DNA from: Chryseotalea sp. WA131a
Lineage (GTDB): Bacteria > Bacteroidota > Bacteroidia > Cytophagales > Cyclobacteriaceae
Direction: 5' to 3'
Length of the DNA stretch: 64,000 nt
NCBI GenBank assembly: GCA_025370075.1
Contig: CP073016.1
Location: 3,968,001-4,032,000, forward strand
Of the stretch, positions 9,043 through 17,233 are shown one piece after another. Numbering within the stretch: the stretch's first letter is position 1; the number at the start of each line of letters is the position of its first letter. The translations under genes were made by a program, and so were the position numbers. The notes beneath the pieces are model-generated. The model did not search any database, was not told the DNA's origin, and saw only the letters and a program-made list of their open reading frames with translations.

Positions 9043-11682
9043 TTATTCTGATTTTAAACTGTTTACGGGGTTAGCGAAAGCGGCCCTTACTGACTGAAAC
9101 CCAATTGTAAATAGCGCAATCAGCAAAGCTGAAGTTCCAGCCAAGGCAAATATCCACCAACTTACATTTACATGATAGGCAAATCCTTGAAGCCATTGCA
9201 TCATCACATAATACCCAATTGGCGAGGCTATAATGAAAGAGATAACCACCAACTTCAAAAAATCTTTGGACAACAGCATCACAATCTGTGATACGCTTGA
9301 ACCTAATACTTTGCGAATGCCTATTTCTTTGACGCGTTGCTCGGCTGTAAAGCTAGCCAATCCAAAAAGTCCCAGGCAGGCAATGACAATGGCAATCAGC
9401 GTGAAGTAGCGGATGAGTGTTAACGTAAGTTCTTCTTTTTCATAGCTCTTTTGAAAGTCCTCGTCCAAGAAAGAGTATGCGAAAGGGGAATCGCTATTTA
9501 TCTTCTTCCAAGTCTTCTCAAGTAGCACAATCAAGTTAGCATAGTCAGTCGTGTTTGTATCAAGAATAAGGTAACTCATAGGTGGCGAACCGAAAATAGG
9601 AGATACTGTCAAAGCCATTGGCTTTATTTCTTGGTGCAAACTTTGAAAGTGGTAATCCTTCACTACGCCAATGATGTTCATGGTAAATTTTTTACCCTGC
9701 CATTCAAAATAGATATTTTTGCCTACACTGTTGGCTTCCGTATACCCTAACTGTTTGATGGCGGCTTCATTCAACACGACCGCAGCAGAATCATCACTTG
9801 TAAACTCTTTTGAGAATCCACGCCCGTGCAAAAGTTCTATATCCAAGGTTTCAATATAGTCGTTGCCCGCATTGCACAAGCTGATATCAACAATTTCATG
9901 GATTGATTTTCCCTCTGCATAGAAAAGCATATCATTGATGTTTTCTATACCCGGATAGCTGGATGCATGCGTGGCAGCAATAATTTGTGAATTGGTCAAT
10001 AAATCTGTTTTTATTACTTCTGCGTTTTTATTGGCTTCGGCTGTTTGAATGGGGAGTACGATCTTTTGATTCTTATTAAAACCTAAATTTGTATTCGCTA
10101 AAAACCTCATTTGATCTCCAATTAAAATAGCACCGAGAATTAATACAATTGAAATAGTGAATTGAAAGACGACTAAGCCCTTTCTAATCATCACACCAGA
10201 AAACGTATTCACTAATTTTCCCTTCAGTACTGTTACTGGTTTGAAAGAAGAAAGATAGAAGGCCGGATAAAGCCCAGCCGACAAACCAGTTATAATAGTT
10301 AAACCGACCAACCAAAAATAAACGTTGGGCAATTGTATCAGCGACAATTGTTTGTTGATAAGCTGATTGAAAATGGGAATGGTAAGTTGAATTAGTAAAA
10401 ACGCCAGGAGTAAGGCCAATACGCTCATGAGTATTGATTCGGTTAGGAACTGGCTTATCAACGCGTGCTTCTCAGCGCCTATTACTTTTCGTAGACCAAC
10501 CTCTTTCGCCCTGCGCTCGCTTCTAGCGGTACTTAAATTCATAAAGTTGATACAGGCAATCAGCAGTAAGAAAACCGCAATCGAAAAAAATATGTAGAGA
10601 TATTTTATACTGCCATTCGGAGCCACTTCAAATCCATAATCCGAATGAAGATAAATATCAGGAAGGGGCTGAATAAACAGCGATTTGCTGAACCCTGCTG
10701 CCTTAAAATCTTCTCCACCATTACGCTCTAAAAATTTAGTGAGTTTGCTTTCAAAATGCATTGGGTCTGTTCCTTGCTTCAATTTCACGTAAGTGTGAAA
10801 GACGTTATTGTTAGCCCAGTTATGCAGATTTTTAACCCAGCCACCTACATCGCTGTTATTCATAGATAGCAACATGTTGGCTGGAATATGCGACTTCTTA
10901 TTCGTTCTAAATACGCCTTTTACAGTATAGTTAAAATCCCCGAAAGGAAGCGTTATTTTCAACACTTGGTCTATAGGGTTTTCATTTTCAAAGAATTTTG
11001 CGGCAATCTCCTCCGAAAGAATAATGGTGTTGGGTTCATTCAATGCGTTGATATCACCGAATTTAAGATCGTATGTAAAAACTTGCAAGAAAGTAGAGTC
11101 AACATAAAACGCGTTGATTTCAAAAAATTGTTTCTGACTCTTTTCTTCTTTGAGCAGCATTTTATCCGCTCCAGGGAATCTTAGTAAACGAGTTGATTGT
11201 TCTACTTCTGGAAAATCCTTTTTCAGGCCTTCTACCATCGGGGCGGAAACAGCTACATACTTTTCCCCTTTTACTTCTGAAGCAATGCGATAAACGCGGT
11301 CACCATCTTTATGGTGCTTATCATAGCTCATCTCATCCACCACGTAAAGCATAATGAGCACGCAAGCCGTCATGCCAATGGCCAAGCCAAAAACATTGAT
11401 GAAAGAGAAACCTTTGTTGTGTAATAAATTCCGCCATCCAATTTTAAAATAGCTTTGAAACATATCGTAGTTATTTAAGTGATTCAATCTTGATTTCCGC
11501 ATTGCAAACGGCCTGAGATAATTTAGAACTTGATACCAGTAATTCAGTTTTGCTTTGAAAGCAGATTTGTGCTTTAAGTATGAATAAAATTTTTCATTCA
11601 GGTCACCCTGCACTTCTTCGGCAAGGTCGCTTCGTAGAAAGCTGTTGAGCAGGCGCGTGGCGAGTTTAGGAGGTGTTGTCAT
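9043..11682 (-). CDS. FtsX-type permease with prefix domain, type B (second permease of padR block 2)
   Basis: 879 residues, same plan as its neighbours: type B prefix, anchor helix after IGWRNLLHNKGFSF, periplasmic core, FtsX helices with RAKEVGLRKVIGAE, second core, final FtsX unit with QRVKEIGIRKVLGSS and the end NPVNSLKSE. Stop and start codons of adjacent permeases abut on both sides (TAA then ATG), so the three permeases of this block are one transcription unit. Prefix DNA is nearly the same as in the two neighbouring genes whereas the periplasmic cores are clearly different, so the proteins probably sense or move different ligands while sharing a cytoplasmic partner. Confidence 0.88.
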   Translation of the reverse strand: MTTPPKLATRLLNSFLRSDLAEEVQGDLNEKFYSYLKHKSAFKAKLNYWYQVLNYLRPFAMRKSRLNHLNNYDMFQSYFKIGWRNLLHNKGFSFINVFGLAIGMTACVLIMLYVVDEMSYDKHHKDGDRVYRIASEVKGEKYVAVSAPMVEGLKKDFPEVEQSTRLLRFPGADKMLLKEEKSQKQFFEINAFYVDSTFLQVFTYDLKFGDINALNEPNTIILSEEIAAKFFENENPIDQVLKITLPFGDFNYTVKGVFRTNKKSHIPANMLLSMNNSDVGGWVKNLHNWANNNVFHTYVKLKQGTDPMHFESKLTKFLERNGGEDFKAAGFSKSLFIQPLPDIYLHSDYGFEVAPNGSIKYLYIFFSIAVFLLLIACINFMNLSTARSERRAKEVGLRKVIGAEKHALISQFLTESILMSVLALLLAFLLIQLTIPIFNQLINKQLSLIQLPNVYFWLVGLTIITGLSAGLYPAFYLSSFKPVTVLKGKLVNTFSGVMIRKGLVVFQFTISIVLILGAILIGDQMRFLANTNLGFNKNQKIVLPIQTAEANKNAEVIKTDLLTNSQIIAATHASSYPGIENINDMLFYAEGKSIHEIVDISLCNAGNDYIETLDIELLHGRGFSKEFTSDDSAAVVLNEAAIKQLGYTEANSVGKNIYFEWQGKKFTMNIIGVVKDYHFQSLHQEIKPMALTVSPIFGSPPMSYLILDTNTTDYANLIVLLEKTWKKINSDSPFAYSFLDEDFQKSYEKEELTLTLIRYFTLIAIVIACLGLFGLASFTAEQRVKEIGIRKVLGSSVSQIVMLLSKDFLKLVVISFIIASPIGYYVMMQWLQGFAYHVNVSWWIFALAGTSALLIALFTIGFQSVRAAFANPVNSLKSE

Positions 11683-14382
11683 TTATTCCGATTTCAAACT
11701 TTTTACTGGGTTAGCAACTGCCGCTTTTACAGCATGAATGGAAATAGTTATCAACGCAATAGCTGCAGTTGACATACCTGCCACTGCAAATATCCACCAC
11801 GCCAATTCAATTCTATACGCAAAGCCTTGTAGCCATTGGTTCATAAAATAGCCTGCAATAGGTGCGGCTATTAAAAATGAAATGAAAACAAGAGCAAGTA
11901 ATTCTTTTGACAACATACTGATGATTTTGGATATGGAAGCACCTAGTACTTTTCGTATACTGATTTCCTTCGTGCGCTGCTCAACCGTTAACATTACAAG
12001 ACCGAGTAAGCCGAGGCAAGAAATAGCAATGCCCAATATGGCAAAGATGCTAGTGAGTTTTGTGATTACTTGCTCGGTACGATAAAGTTTGTTGTACTCT
12101 TGGTCCAGGAATTGAAAGGCAAACGGATAGTTGGGATTGATCTCTTTACAAACAGTTTGTAAACTGGCGAGTGCTTCTTTTGTTTTACCTGGCTCTATGC
12201 GCACAATTATTACACCAAAATATTCATACTCTTTTACATCAATAATTACTGGCTTGATGGGCTCGTGTAATGTATTGGTGTGGTAGTCTTTCAAAATACC
12301 AATGATATGCCCCCTCTTGTTCCATGCAGACACCCATTTTCCGATCGGGTCTTTTATTCCCATTTGCCTCACTGCTTCTTCGTTTACCATGAATGCATCG
12401 GCCGAATCAGTGGCAAATGATTTTGAGAAATCGCGCCCCTCGGCTACTTTCAAATTCATAATTTTGATAAAGTCAAAACCAACTGAAGCAGGTTTGAAAC
12501 CAACGGATACATTTTTCTCCTTGCCTTCCCAATGGATGGCATCGTTACCGAAGTCTGTTTCACTTAAGCCATCGTTATCATCTACCACAAATTTCATAGC
12601 ATGAGGAGCTTCGCTGCTGCGATCCACCATTGCAATTCCTGGCATTTTCATAGCTCGTTCCTTAAACAATGCATATTTCTGACTAAGGCTAAGCTCACCT
12701 TCAAGTTGAATATAGAGTAGATTATCACGGTCGTATCCCAAGTTTTTGCTTTGCGTAAATCGCATTTGATTGGAAACAACTAACGTTGCTATTAACAATA
12801 CGATGGAAAGTACAAATTGAAAACAAACCAAGCCTTTTCTGAACCAGATCGATGGATTGGTAAACCGCAACGTTCCTTTCAATATCTTCACCGGCTTTAA
12901 AGAAGAAAGATAAAGAGCAGGATAGCATCCTGCCACTATACCCGTAACGAGCAAGAGACTAAATAATGCAACCCAGAACGATGGCTGGACTATGGGAGAA
13001 GCAATCTGTTTCCCCGTAAGGGCATTGAAAGAAGTAAGAAGAAGTTGCATCAGCAAGATGGACACGCCAAGGGCAATGAAGGAAAGCAAGATTGATTCGC
13101 CTAAAAACTGACCGATCAAATTGAACCGAGTAGAGCCAACCACCTTGCGCACGCCCACTTCTTTTGCACGCTTCACCGATCGCGCTGTCGCAAGATTCAT
13201 GAAATTAATGCAGGCAATGATCAATATAAAAATGGCTACGCCTGTAAATATCCGAACATACACCATACGACCTGCTTCAGGTTTTCCGTTCACAAAGGTT
13301 GAGTACAAATACTTATCTCGATAAGACTGTAGGCCTATCCTCATTTTTGTAGGATTTTTATTCATGTCCAAACGCGATTGCAGAAAGCGGTTGAGTTTTG
13401 TCTCCACCTCCTCAATGTTCGCATTCTCATCTAGTTGCAAGGTGGTGAGCAGAACAGGCGAGGCCCACTCCAACTGTTTCAACTGAGAATCCCAGTTGAT
13501 AAGGAAATCAAAGGTTAAAGAGCTATGGGGAGAAACATTTTCAAATACAGCATTGATAACAAAATCAATCTTATTTTCATATCGCAGTGTTTTATTAATC
13601 GCATCCTGCGGTGTTTGAAAAAAGAATTCAGCCATTTTGCGCGAGATAGAAATGCTACTGATGTCTTGCAGTGAAGCCTCCGCATCTCCGGCAATAAGTG
13701 GGTAGCTGAACAAGGCAAAGAAATCCTTTCCCGCACGCGAGCCACTAAACTTTTGGATTTTTTCGCCAACTTGAAATGTTTCTGGATGCCCCCAGGGAAG
13801 CTCGTAGCCAGTAGCATACGAGCATATTTTCTTTACCTCCGGTACCATTTGATTCAAATCTTGAGCAGTGATGCTCGCTATACTGTTTCGATCACTACCT
13901 TGAATAATCAATTCAACAGGTGTATTATAACTTCCATTGGCTTCTCCGTCAGGTGAAGCTATTTGATAAATATTGTACAAAGTATTTCCCTGTGTGTGAA
14001 AATTATCCACCGCCCGTTCATCTTCCACCCAAAGAAAAATAAACAAACAACAAGTCATACCTAAGACAAGTCCTATTATGTTGATGAAAGAAAGCCCTTT
14101 GTTCTTTAGTAAATTCCTCCACCCAATCTTAAAATAACTTTGAAACATATCGTAGTTGGTTAAGTATTGTGATCTTGATTTTCTTATCGCGAATGGCCTT
14201 AGATAATTAAGAACTTCATACCAGTAATTCAGTCTTGCTTTAAAGACAGATTTATCTTTTAAGTCTGAATGAAATTTCTCCTCTAAGTCGCCACGCACTT
14301 CTTCGGCAAGATCCCTGCGGAGGAAGCTGGCGAGCAAACGCGTGGCGAGTTTGGGGGGAGGTATGGTTTTAGTTGATTTCAA
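11683..14382 (-). CDS. FtsX-type permease with prefix domain, type B (first permease of padR block 2)
   Basis: 899 residues. The N-terminus adds a few residues before the type B prefix (PPPKLATRLLASFLRRDLAE). Anchor helix near residue 105, periplasmic core, FtsX helices with RAKEVGVRKVVGST, second core, final FtsX unit with QRTKEISIRKVLGAS and the end NPVKSLKSE. It is the first permease after the second padR gene, but a GxxExxY gene lies between regulator and permease. A short inverted repeat separates the GxxExxY stop from this start. Its promoter situation is therefore unclear: read-through from padR or an internal promoter. Confidence 0.88.
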   Translation of the reverse strand: MKSTKTIPPPKLATRLLASFLRRDLAEEVRGDLEEKFHSDLKDKSVFKARLNYWYEVLNYLRPFAIRKSRSQYLTNYDMFQSYFKIGWRNLLKNKGLSFINIIGLVLGMTCCLFIFLWVEDERAVDNFHTQGNTLYNIYQIASPDGEANGSYNTPVELIIQGSDRNSIASITAQDLNQMVPEVKKICSYATGYELPWGHPETFQVGEKIQKFSGSRAGKDFFALFSYPLIAGDAEASLQDISSISISRKMAEFFFQTPQDAINKTLRYENKIDFVINAVFENVSPHSSLTFDFLINWDSQLKQLEWASPVLLTTLQLDENANIEEVETKLNRFLQSRLDMNKNPTKMRIGLQSYRDKYLYSTFVNGKPEAGRMVYVRIFTGVAIFILIIACINFMNLATARSVKRAKEVGVRKVVGSTRFNLIGQFLGESILLSFIALGVSILLMQLLLTSFNALTGKQIASPIVQPSFWVALFSLLLVTGIVAGCYPALYLSSLKPVKILKGTLRFTNPSIWFRKGLVCFQFVLSIVLLIATLVVSNQMRFTQSKNLGYDRDNLLYIQLEGELSLSQKYALFKERAMKMPGIAMVDRSSEAPHAMKFVVDDNDGLSETDFGNDAIHWEGKEKNVSVGFKPASVGFDFIKIMNLKVAEGRDFSKSFATDSADAFMVNEEAVRQMGIKDPIGKWVSAWNKRGHIIGILKDYHTNTLHEPIKPVIIDVKEYEYFGVIIVRIEPGKTKEALASLQTVCKEINPNYPFAFQFLDQEYNKLYRTEQVITKLTSIFAILGIAISCLGLLGLVMLTVEQRTKEISIRKVLGASISKIISMLSKELLALVFISFLIAAPIAGYFMNQWLQGFAYRIELAWWIFAVAGMSTAAIALITISIHAVKAAVANPVKSLKSE

Positions 14383-14391
14383 ATTGTCAGA

Positions 14392-14445
14392 ATCAGGATT
14401 TATAAGATTTTAAGATTAACTGGATTGTGATGTAATCATCCTGAT
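14392..14445. repeat. 8-bp inverted repeat between GxxExxY gene and permease
   Basis: ATCAGGAT at 14392-14399 is matched by ATCCTGAT at 14438-14445, with AT-rich sequence rich in AAGATT words between. It overlaps the stop of the GxxExxY gene. Possible hairpin at the edge of an inserted gene; no T-run after it on either strand. Confidence 0.4.
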
Positions 14446-14828
14446 CTTGGATTTTGTTTTCGGAATAATCGTTTTACCTCCAAACTTGTTGATCCAAAAT
14501 TGATCAATAGGCCTTTGTCAATTTTATAAGCTTGCAAATAATTCAACCCTTGGGCAAGGTGAACATCTTCTAATTTGATAACAGCTTTTAACTCCACCAT
14601 TACCTTATTTTCCACTATGAAATCAGCGCGTCTTGTTCCTACCTCAACATCTTCATAGTAAATAGGCATCTCTAGTTCTCGGGCAAACAAAAGCTTTTGT
14701 TTCTCCAGCTCTATTGCCAAGCATCGTTGGTAAATGACTTCTTGAAATCCATTACCAAGTGCACTGTGAACTTTCATAGCACATCCAATGATCTTATAGG
14801 TAAGTTCATCTTTTGTAATGTCGTCCAT
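14436..14828 (-). CDS. GxxExxY protein (PD-(D/E)XK-like nuclease fold)
   Basis: 130 residues. The family signature is visible as GNGFQEVIYQ near residues 25-34, where G, E and Y hold the named spacing. Later comes RRADFIVENKVMVELKA, which matches the D...ExK pattern of PD-(D/E)XK nucleases (Asp, then Glu-Leu-Lys). The biochemical role of this family is not established; nuclease activity is an inference from the fold. It lies between a padR gene (22 bases upstream) and the first permease of that regulator's block, in the same direction, which suggests insertion into an older padR-permease operon. Such genes turn up at many unrelated loci in Bacteroidota. Confidence 0.85.
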   Translation of the reverse strand: MDDITKDELTYKIIGCAMKVHSALGNGFQEVIYQRCLAIELEKQKLLFARELEMPIYYEDVEVGTRRADFIVENKVMVELKAVIKLEDVHLAQGLNYLQAYKIDKGLLINFGSTSLEVKRLFRKQNPRSG

Positions 14829-14850
14829 GGTTTTGTTTTAAATTTTTAAG

Positions 14851-15204
14851 CTATCCGGTAAATCCAATAATCCCATCCATCCTAATCGCGAAGCCCGGAA
14901 ACTGATCCCACAGTGCCTGCTTAAACTCCTTCGCTGCAGCAAGGGTTTTTTTCCCATAAGCCGTAATCGTGTAAATCCGTTTGCGCCTACCTCCTCGTTC
15001 AGCTGTGGATTTCCCCATTTCCGACTTTAAAAAACCCTTTTCTTCCAATCGGGTAAGGGTAGAGTGCACCGCACCAATGGACACCGAGCGGCCAGTTTGC
15101 GATTCAAATTCTTCGGCAATTTTGAAGGCATAAGCCTCTTCGCCTAGAATTCCAGATAATAATAATATCACTTCTTCGAATTCGCCAAGTCTTGTTTCGA
15201 TCAT
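14851..15204 (-). CDS. PadR-family transcriptional regulator (block 2)
   Basis: 117 residues, winged helix with LGEFEEVILLLSGILGEEAY, recognition region IGAVHSTLTRLEEKGFL and wing RRKRIYTITAYGKK. It is a paralogue of the regulator at 5908-6258 and heads the block of three type B permeases. A GxxExxY gene intervenes. By family it is a repressor of its own operon; the inducer is unknown. The gene faces away from the remnant at 15421, leaving about 216 bases that should hold its promoter. Confidence 0.9.
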   Translation of the reverse strand: MIETRLGEFEEVILLLSGILGEEAYAFKIAEEFESQTGRSVSIGAVHSTLTRLEEKGFLKSEMGKSTAERGGRRKRIYTITAYGKKTLAAAKEFKQALWDQFPGFAIRMDGIIGFTG

Positions 15205-15420
15205 ATGCTACTAGATTGTAGAACTAATATACGGAAGATTGCTGGATTTGTTCTACCAATTAGTAACAAATATTTCGTAGGCGTCTGTTCTCCACGTGTG
15301 CGGAGCCACAACAAAAAGTGTTACCGTAAAAAAATAGTGGGTGAATGTAAAACTGTAGTTGCCTGTTGCAGAAAAGAATTTTTACTTCCATATTTAACTC
15401 ACTAACCTAAAACCATTCCT

Positions 15421-15559
15421 ATGAGTCAACCCACTATAAAAGCATCCAGTCTGTTTTGGGCCTGATGTAATCAAAACCACGTTGGTGATACCGATTATGC
15501 TGGTGGTGGCTTTCGCGGGATTGGTCTTTTACATGAGAGGGAAAAAACCTGCTCACTAG
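15421..15559 (+). pseudogene. remnant of an integral membrane transporter (internal deletion)
   Basis: ATG at 15421 starts MSQPTIKASSLFWA and then hits TGA. One base over, a second frame continues with DVIKTTLVIPIMLVVAFAG, a single hydrophobic helix, and a basic tail RGKKPAH before TAG at 15557-15559. The first piece looks like the N-terminus and the second like the last helix and tail of a major-facilitator type carrier, joined as if about 350-400 codons had been lost. Dropping one G at the junction restores a single frame. The transporter assignment is from general appearance only. Upstream, 15205-15420 shows no gene I can support. Confidence 0.4.
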
Positions 15560-15563
15560 AAAT

Positions 15564-16514
15564 TTAAGTCTCCCGAAATTTAAATCGGCACGAATACTGA
15601 ATCTGTTTCAGCAGTGTATGTTGTGCTAATAATAAATCTTCGGCATCTTCTAAACTCACCGGTTGAAATGAAATGGCATCGTTTGGCCTTTGTTGTGCCA
15701 ACGTAGGCAAGTCAGCAGCCATCACTTGCGCGATGCGCGGGTAGCCGCCCGTGGTCTGATGGTCGGCCATCAAGCAAACCAATTGGCCGTTGGGCAAAAG
15801 TTGGATCGTGCCAAAATGAGCAACGGTCGATAACAATTCTTTTTTAGTTGCTTGCTTAAGGGCCGCGCCTTCTAAGCGGTAAGCCATACGGTCGCTGGTG
15901 GAGGAAATTGCGAACGATTGTTTATAAAATTGTTGCTGCGATGATTTGGTGAGCCAATCGAACTCATTTCCTTCTACGCAACGAATAACCGAATCATTCT
16001 TTTGCAAAGGAAAGCTCCACGGAAAAATGCTGGTTTCGTCAACCACAAACTCTTGCTTAAAATCCAATCGGTCGCCTTTGACAAGCGCCCTACCCAACCC
16101 TCCAACTTTTGCTTTTAGATTTGTACTGGCGCTGCCCAACCACTTTTCGATTTGAAAACCATTGCGCACCGCCAAGTAACCAAACCGACCGCATCTATTT
16201 TTTTTGAAACGCAACTCCGTACCGGATGAAACGGCAACGGGTGTATTCAAAGGAATTCGCTGGCCATGGATCGTTGCCTCAAAATCAGCACCCGTAATTG
16301 CGACAATAGCTGCTGAAAGAAATCGAAGGTGAGCAGCAGGAAAGCATATTTCCATAACTCCTTCACTCAATTCATTTCCTACCAATGCATTTGCCAATTG
16401 AGAAGAAAATTGATCCATCGGGCCGTTGGTAGTAATGCCCAGATGTTGATAGCCGAATCGTCCGCCATCTTGCAGCGTGTCCAAGATTCCTTTTTTTATA
16501 ATTTCCAAACTCAT
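15564..16514 (-). CDS. pxpC: 5-oxoprolinase subunit C (biotin-dependent carboxyltransferase-like, KipA family)
   Basis: 316 residues, full length for the family. With PxpA and PxpB it forms the ATP-dependent 5-oxoprolinase that opens pyroglutamate to glutamate. Hallmarks: TLQDGGRFGYQHLGITTNG near the N-terminus (the cyclophilin-like AHS2 domain) and the C-terminal LPTLAQQRPNDAISFQPV. It overlaps pxpB by 4 bases (ATGA), so the two are translated together. The pxpA gene is not here but at the far right of the window, next to an NRAMP-like transporter. Cytoplasmic. Confidence 0.92.
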   Translation of the reverse strand: MSLEIIKKGILDTLQDGGRFGYQHLGITTNGPMDQFSSQLANALVGNELSEGVMEICFPAAHLRFLSAAIVAITGADFEATIHGQRIPLNTPVAVSSGTELRFKKNRCGRFGYLAVRNGFQIEKWLGSASTNLKAKVGGLGRALVKGDRLDFKQEFVVDETSIFPWSFPLQKNDSVIRCVEGNEFDWLTKSSQQQFYKQSFAISSTSDRMAYRLEGAALKQATKKELLSTVAHFGTIQLLPNGQLVCLMADHQTTGGYPRIAQVMAADLPTLAQQRPNDAISFQPVSLEDAEDLLLAQHTLLKQIQYSCRFKFRET

Positions 16515-17233
16515 AGCGAATTCAAAAATTCATTTTCATCAAAGTCTTCAAATTGCTCTTTCGAAATAGGCAGGAACGAAACAAGATCACCCGGTCGAAA
16601 AAAGACTGGGTCTTGCCTTAACGTATCAAATATTTTTACGGGTGTTCTGCCAATGATATTCCATCCTCCTGGAGAGTCGAGCGGATAAATTCCCGTTTGC
16701 TCACCGGCAATGCCCACGCTTCCAGCCATAACGTTTGTTCTCGGTTTCTCCAAACGTGGCAACACCAGGCTTGGATGAACGTTGCCCATGTAGGGAAACC
16801 CAGGAAGAAAGCCAATCATATATACCCGATACGATGCTTGTGCATGAAGTGCGATAAAATCATTCCTTTCGAGTTTCCTTTCATGACAGATTCGGTCAAG
16901 GTCAGGTGCGAAAGATGGATGATAGCAAACGGGAATGGTAAGAGACCGAGAAATTTCCGGTTGATAATTTTCTCTTTGCTGAAGAGCTTTTTCCAACTCA
17001 GTTCTAACAAATGTTGCTGTCGATGGATGCTTTTTCCGAATAACCGAAACATCATACAAAACAGTAACAGTAGTGTAGGCGGGTATTACATCTAGCCAGA
17101 GCGAGTTTCGCTTTAGTTGAAGAAAGAGCGCTTGTACTTTTTGATTAATGGCCTCGTCCATGGAATCACCAAACGAAATAGTGGTGGAATATTCGCTGGT
17201 GGTGTAAATAGAATAATTTACGCTGTCAATCAT
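16511..17233 (-). CDS. pxpB: 5-oxoprolinase subunit B (KipI family)
   Basis: 240 residues. Family signature YRVYMIGFLPGFPYMG and LPRLEKPRTNVMAGSVGI, then GIYPLDSPGGWNIIGRTP, which is the conserved AHS1 core. Acts with PxpC and PxpA on pyroglutamate; in Bacillus the homologue KipI also inhibits a sporulation kinase, which is not expected here. The start overlaps the helicase stop by 4 bases (ATGA), and its own stop overlaps pxpC, so helicase, pxpB and pxpC make one operon. Confidence 0.92.
   Translation of the reverse strand: MIDSVNYSIYTTSEYSTTISFGDSMDEAINQKVQALFLQLKRNSLWLDVIPAYTTVTVLYDVSVIRKKHPSTATFVRTELEKALQQRENYQPEISRSLTIPVCYHPSFAPDLDRICHERKLERNDFIALHAQASYRVYMIGFLPGFPYMGNVHPSLVLPRLEKPRTNVMAGSVGIAGEQTGIYPLDSPGGWNIIGRTPVKIFDTLRQDPVFFRPGDLVSFLPISKEQFEDFDENEFLNSL

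Noticed and set aside
15205..15405. Short plus-strand open frame next to the second padR gene
   Set aside because: No ribosome site, unusual composition with many Cys; it covers the likely padR promoter.
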